Assembly (NCBI GenBank): GCA_009746045.1 | Contig: RPFO01000392.1 | Coordinates: 2,687,560-2,751,559 of the forward strand | Length of the DNA: 64,000 bases | Direction of reading: 5' to 3' | Source: Mesostigma viride | Taxonomy: Eukaryota > Streptophyta > Mesostigmatophyceae > Mesostigmatales > Mesostigmataceae | Part shown: positions 60,823 to 64,000 of the stretch, one piece after another | Layout: every line of letters begins with the position of its first letter | How positions within the stretch are numbered: the stretch's first letter is position 1 | Program-made: the position numbers and the translations under genes | The notes under the pieces: generated by a model | The model's database searches: none | What the model saw: only the letters and a program-made list of their open reading frames with translations | Told to the model about the DNA's origin: nothing

Positions 60823-61697
60823 ATGTTGAAGCTCACCCCCGAGCTGGAGATGGCGATCCACAAAGCGGCTCTCATCCTCACGGGGAGCGCGGCGAAGAGC
60901 GAAGTCGTGAAAGAGGTCGGCAACGTCTTGCTGAACGCCACGAGCTCCTCCTTTCCCGACCGCAACTTCGATCTTTTTGCAGCCGGCGAATTGGTGACGA
61001 CGCTGCGTACGGCGTGGATGACGAACGACTCGGGCCAATTTTTGAGGGATTTGGAAAAGATGGCGAGCTCCTTCGGATTTTGCGGTCTTTTCGGGTACGA
61101 GGGGATCGCTTTGTCCGGGCGAGACTGGAAGTCGCTGTTTCGCACCGGAAACATCGCGTTCGGGGAGCAATTCGTGGCGCCCGACCCGCCTGCCGTCCAG
61201 CAGTTGTGTCTCCCCGGCAACACGTGGGAGTCGAAGCACTTCGCCTCCAACGTCAAACAAGACATGGGACTTCTCGTGACGACGGGAGAAGCGGTGAACA
61301 TTTTCTTCCACGCGCAAGGCAAGAGCAGGAAGGCGCGCGACTACCTTCGCTTCTTGCTGCAGACGTGCATGGACTTTTACCGCGCGGAGGTGTCATGTTC
61401 TGCCTCTCGGCGCACTTGATATCCATCATCAAGGCGGGCACGGCCACGTCCATCATCGAGCCTCTCCTCAGCGACGTGCTCGAGCGGTTCACCATGATCA
61501 CGTTCGCGGAGAGCGATAAGGAGAACATCATGCCGGGGTTCATGATGGATCTAGTCATGGACGCGGATTTCAAACGCCCCTTCTTCGAGGACGATGGCGA
61601 GCGAACACCTCTTCAGGAACTCGCATATGAGCACGTCCCGAAAGCCGCCAGGGTGCTGGGTCGCTTTAACGACGACGGCTTTAAGTTTGTCGCATAG
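60823..61697 (+). pseudogene. Unknown helical protein, possibly frame-broken near its middle
   Basis: First part 60823-61419: MLKLTPELEMAIHKAALILT, mostly helical, with FGFCGLFGYEGIALSGRDW and NIAFGEQFVAPDPPAV. At about 61394 the plausible coding sequence moves to another frame (MFCLSAHLISIIKAGTAT) and runs to 61697 (GRFNDDGFKFVA). Either one broken gene or two overlapping genes, the second starting at 61394. No family recognised. It has the most elaborate promoter in the block, suggesting high or induced expression. Confidence 0.5.
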
Positions 61698-61794
61698 GGT
61701 GTAAATTATCTGATGCATTATAAACTATTTGCGAAATAAACAAACATCCAACCAAATAAAAATAAAGTGATAAACATGATGATAACAAGTGTGC

Positions 61795-61974
61795 ATGGGA
61801 TCTTGTTGTACCAGGCCTAGTGACAAACCTACCAGTTTTTCGTCGGGCGATTCCTACGTCGTGTTCAACGGCCGAGTGATCCACGCGCCGAAATACGAAA
61901 GCCAGAAGTCGGTGGCCGGAGTGCCCCCTCGCTTACGTGGCGAAGATCGTCCTCGGCCTATCATTGCACTATAG
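61795..61974 (+). CDS. Short protein with an N-myristoylation signal
   Basis: 59 residues. It begins MGSCCTRPSDKPTSF: Gly2 and Thr6 fit the myristoylation consensus, and Cys4-Cys5 could be palmitoylated, so it may be membrane-anchored. The body is polar (DSYVVFNGRVIHAPKYES). Upstream is A/T-rich. As a small ORF without known relatives it is only moderately supported. Confidence 0.4.
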   Translation: MGSCCTRPSDKPTSFSSGDSYVVFNGRVIHAPKYESQKSVAGVPPRLRGEDRPRPIIAL

Positions 61975-62094
61975 GCGCGCCGTACATGCGAATGTAGATG
62001 CGAAACGGTCGACTGGATACGATAGAGTAGGGGCATCGTCTATATAAAAGAAAACATAGTGGGTGGGAGAGGTAGACAGACACGAACCGCGGAT

Positions 62095-63159
62095 ATGGAG
62101 ATCGTGCGACAGGAGGTGCGTAGGGGGATGAACGAGGAGGAGAAACGCCTGGCCGCTCTCATGTGCGAGTTCCTATCTTCCGAACGAGTCACGGTTCCTT
62201 ACGAGAACACGGTGAGCACGAAGCACTTTTTCGACGTGTTCGCCGAATTTTGCGCGGACAAAGGCCAACCGAGATACGAGGTGGACAAGAAAGACAAGCG
62301 TTTTTGGATAGCCCTGCTGTCCGAGTTCTCTATCGGCGTCAACTTCGGGGAGAGAGGCGCCGTGTCTTCTCTGGCGGTGCATCCCGGCATACGAGGCGAA
62401 ATCGCGAACAAGGAACTGATGCCCATCCCTCCCTCGATAGCTACGTTGCAGTTCCCGACGGGGGCAAACATACCTATGGACGTGTCGGCGTACTTGCGGG
62501 AGTTGGCGGGGGACAAGGTGCGTATTCCCGACTTGAACGACGGGTCGTTGTGGAGATGGCGAGATCTCGCCTGGCCGCATATGGAGCCTTACATGCTCCA
62601 TTCGATCCACGAGTACTTGAAGGCGCTGAAGCACCAGAAGAAGAAGCTGCACCCGGACATGTACACATGGATTCGCATGTACCGCAACATGATCTCGGAT
62701 TACCTGTACGACCACAACCAGGAGAAATTGAAGCGGGGCAAGAAGGGCGACTTTTTCCGCGCGGAGTGCGGGTGGTCGGACGACGAGGACATGACATCGA
62801 CAGGGAAGAAGAAGAGGGAGGACGATTCGAGCATGATGGAGTTGTTCGACTTGTTCATGAACGGCCGTCTCGTGTTGGAAGACCCCTCGGGCGCCGTGCC
62901 GACGTCGGTGCTGCTCCACCTGTTCTGCGACCGATTCTTGAAGGGGAAGAAGACGTTGACCCACGAGCGTCTGCGGGAGCTGGCGACCAAGTGGGGGCTC
63001 ACCTGCACGGGGCGAAAGAGGAGAGACGGGGGCGGCGGCAAGAAGATCAACACCACGTGGGTGGAGGGCATCCGGGTGGCGGAGGGGGTCGATGTCAGCG
63101 GGGTCCTCGGACCGGGCGGGGAGGAGTCCGAGGATAGGTGCGAGGAGTCCGACTGCTGA
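62095..63159 (+). CDS. Unknown protein with a helical, basic C-terminal region
   Basis: 354 residues from MEIVRQEVRRGMNEEEKRL. TATATAAAAG (62040-62049) is a good TATA box. The N-terminal 200 residues are mixed alpha/beta (FWIALLSEFSIGVNFGERG). The middle is Trp/Tyr-rich (MYTWIRMYRNMISDYLYDHN). Residues about 260-320 (VLLHLFCDRFLKGKKTLTHE, RLRELATKWGLTC) could be a winged helix as at the end of virus primase-helicases, but no ATPase domain is present. The function is unknown. Confidence 0.55.
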   Translation: MEIVRQEVRRGMNEEEKRLAALMCEFLSSERVTVPYENTVSTKHFFDVFAEFCADKGQPRYEVDKKDKRFWIALLSEFSIGVNFGERGAVSSLAVHPGIRGEIANKELMPIPPSIATLQFPTGANIPMDVSAYLRELAGDKVRIPDLNDGSLWRWRDLAWPHMEPYMLHSIHEYLKALKHQKKKLHPDMYTWIRMYRNMISDYLYDHNQEKLKRGKKGDFFRAECGWSDDEDMTSTGKKKREDDSSMMELFDLFMNGRLVLEDPSGAVPTSVLLHLFCDRFLKGKKTLTHERLRELATKWGLTCTGRKRRDGGGGKKINTTWVEGIRVAEGVDVSGVLGPGGEESEDRCEESDC

Positions 63160-63204
63160 GTTATATATATCAGCTTGGAAAAAAAGTGCCCGCGTTGAAC
63201 GCAC

Positions 63205-63459
63205 TCACGGAAGGCGCCGTAGCACCTTGACCAGTTCGTCCACGTACGCCGCCTTGAGTTCCGGCGTGGTGATGGGCACCTCTCTGTTCATGAGTCGATC
63301 TTCCACGTGCGACAACAGGAGGTGGGCCGTGGTCGACGAAACGCCCAAACTCGTTTGGAACGTTTGCAGAAGAAGTCGCCTTTGTTCGGGCGTTATGACC
63401 GATGGGTCGTGCGGGTTTTGGTAGTCTTCCATGAATATGAGACGCAGGTCCCTGTACAT
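63205..63459 (-). CDS. Unknown small helical protein
   Basis: 84 residues from MYRDLRLIFMEDYQNPHDPS; an upstream in-frame Met at 63489 is possible. Helix-rich (EQRRLLLQTFQTSLGVSSTT, LLSHVEDRLM), without Cys motifs. Divergent from the next gene, with 36 bp between the starts. Confidence 0.5.
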   Translation of the reverse strand: MYRDLRLIFMEDYQNPHDPSVITPEQRRLLLQTFQTSLGVSSTTAHLLLSHVEDRLMNREVPITTPELKAAYVDELVKVLRRLP

Positions 63460-63495
63460 GGTTATTTTATCATAACATAATTTGTGCAATCATAC

Positions 63496-64000
63496 ATGCA
63501 TCTAAAAAATACGAAAACCGGCAGACAGAAAGCAAAGCACACGCTCAGAGCCGGATACGCGTCGCCCGAAAGCCTTCCGACAGACATCGTTAGACGGATA
63601 GCGAAAGAGGCCGCGAATCCGTTCTTCGACAAAAGAGCCATTTTTGCCGGACTCGAAGGTCGCATGGCCGACTTAAAAGCTAGAACATCCGAAGCCGATC
63701 GGGACCGGAAGGAAGCGAGCCGGCGAGTCGTGGAAGCCAGACAACAACACGCGGCATCGCCGGACGCGGAGACCGAAAACCGGTTAGATGTTCTGCGCAA
63801 AGAAAGTCAGACGGCCCACGACGCGTGGATTAAATTACACAGCCGTACACGCGATTACAACCTGGACAAGGGGCGCGTGACCCAAGAGAATTTCGACTGG
63901 AGACGGTGGATGGCTGCCAGCGAAGAGCCTTCTAACGGGTCCACCTGGTTCAACCCGCGGACGGGGCGTTGGGAAGCCCCAGACCCGCGCGTGGAGTTTT
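63496..64000 (+). CDS. Basic-tail F-box-like family protein, cut by the window edge
   Basis: At least 168 residues, open to the last base. Tail MHLKNTKTGRQKAKHTLRAG; F-box-like segment ESLPTDIVRRIAKEAANPFF; then a coiled-coil-prone stretch (ARTSEADRDRKEASRRVVEA) and WFNPRTGRWEAPDPRVEF. The tail and the PxDIxxxIxK pattern match the genes at 48263, 49314 and 58305. The 3' end is outside the window. Confidence 0.6.
   Translation, partial: MHLKNTKTGRQKAKHTLRAGYASPESLPTDIVRRIAKEAANPFFDKRAIFAGLEGRMADLKARTSEADRDRKEASRRVVEARQQHAASPDAETENRLDVLRKESQTAHDAWIKLHSRTRDYNLDKGRVTQENFDWRRWMAASEEPSNGSTWFNPRTGRWEAPDPRVEF

Overview
The window is a eukaryotic nuclear contig. It carries the 3' half of a GC-rich, intron-rich host gene (1-9.6 kb), a dense block of mobile elements and satellites (9.6-41 kb), and a compact block of mostly intronless, closely packed genes on both strands (41.3-64 kb) that looks like an integrated large DNA virus (GEVE-like). 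The host is probably a microalga or other protist. This rests on GC-rich coding sequence, GT-AG introns full of minisatellites, and PAT/DIRS-type tyrosine-recombinase retrotransposons. The species cannot be named from the sequence alone.

Region 1 (207-9635, + strand) is a chromatin remodeller of the CHD/SNF2 type. Fourteen exons can be chained with matching phases, from the last helicase motif to a stop codon. Its tail carries an acidic SUMO-interaction-like motif and ends in a canonical PCNA-binding (PIP) box. Most introns carry their own distinct minisatellite.

Region 2 (10.2-41 kb) holds: a full-length LINE with two ORFs overlapping by ATGA and a 10-bp target duplication; a decayed, intron-containing DDE-type transposase gene on the minus strand; a complete PAT-type element with perfect split direct repeats (A1 - gag - RT/RNase H/recombinase - B1 A2 B2); a GC-palindrome repeat cluster; a 30-bp minisatellite; a roughly 6.7-kb array of a 70-71-bp satellite; a LINE-type retroposon carrying only ORF1 inserted in that satellite with an 11-bp target duplication; and a second PAT-type element, reversed and 5'-truncated.

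Region 3 (41.3-64 kb) has 23 gene calls. They include two large paralogous fibre-like proteins with beta-repeats and lectin-like C-terminal domains; six members of a paralogous family with a basic N-terminal tail and an F-box-like segment; a BRO/KilA-N-like protein and a related protein fused to a PD-(D/E)XK nuclease module; a RING/TRAF-type zinc protein; a U-box-like protein; a small multi-histidine membrane protein; and unknown genes. Two genes have spliceosomal introns with phase-consistent joins. Several are frame-broken (57.4-58.2, 59.5-60.4, 60.8-61.7 kb) while others are fully open, as expected of a partly decayed integrated virus. No capsid, DNA polymerase or packaging ATPase gene lies in this window, so the viral assignment is an inference. 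The last gene runs off the right edge, so the block continues.
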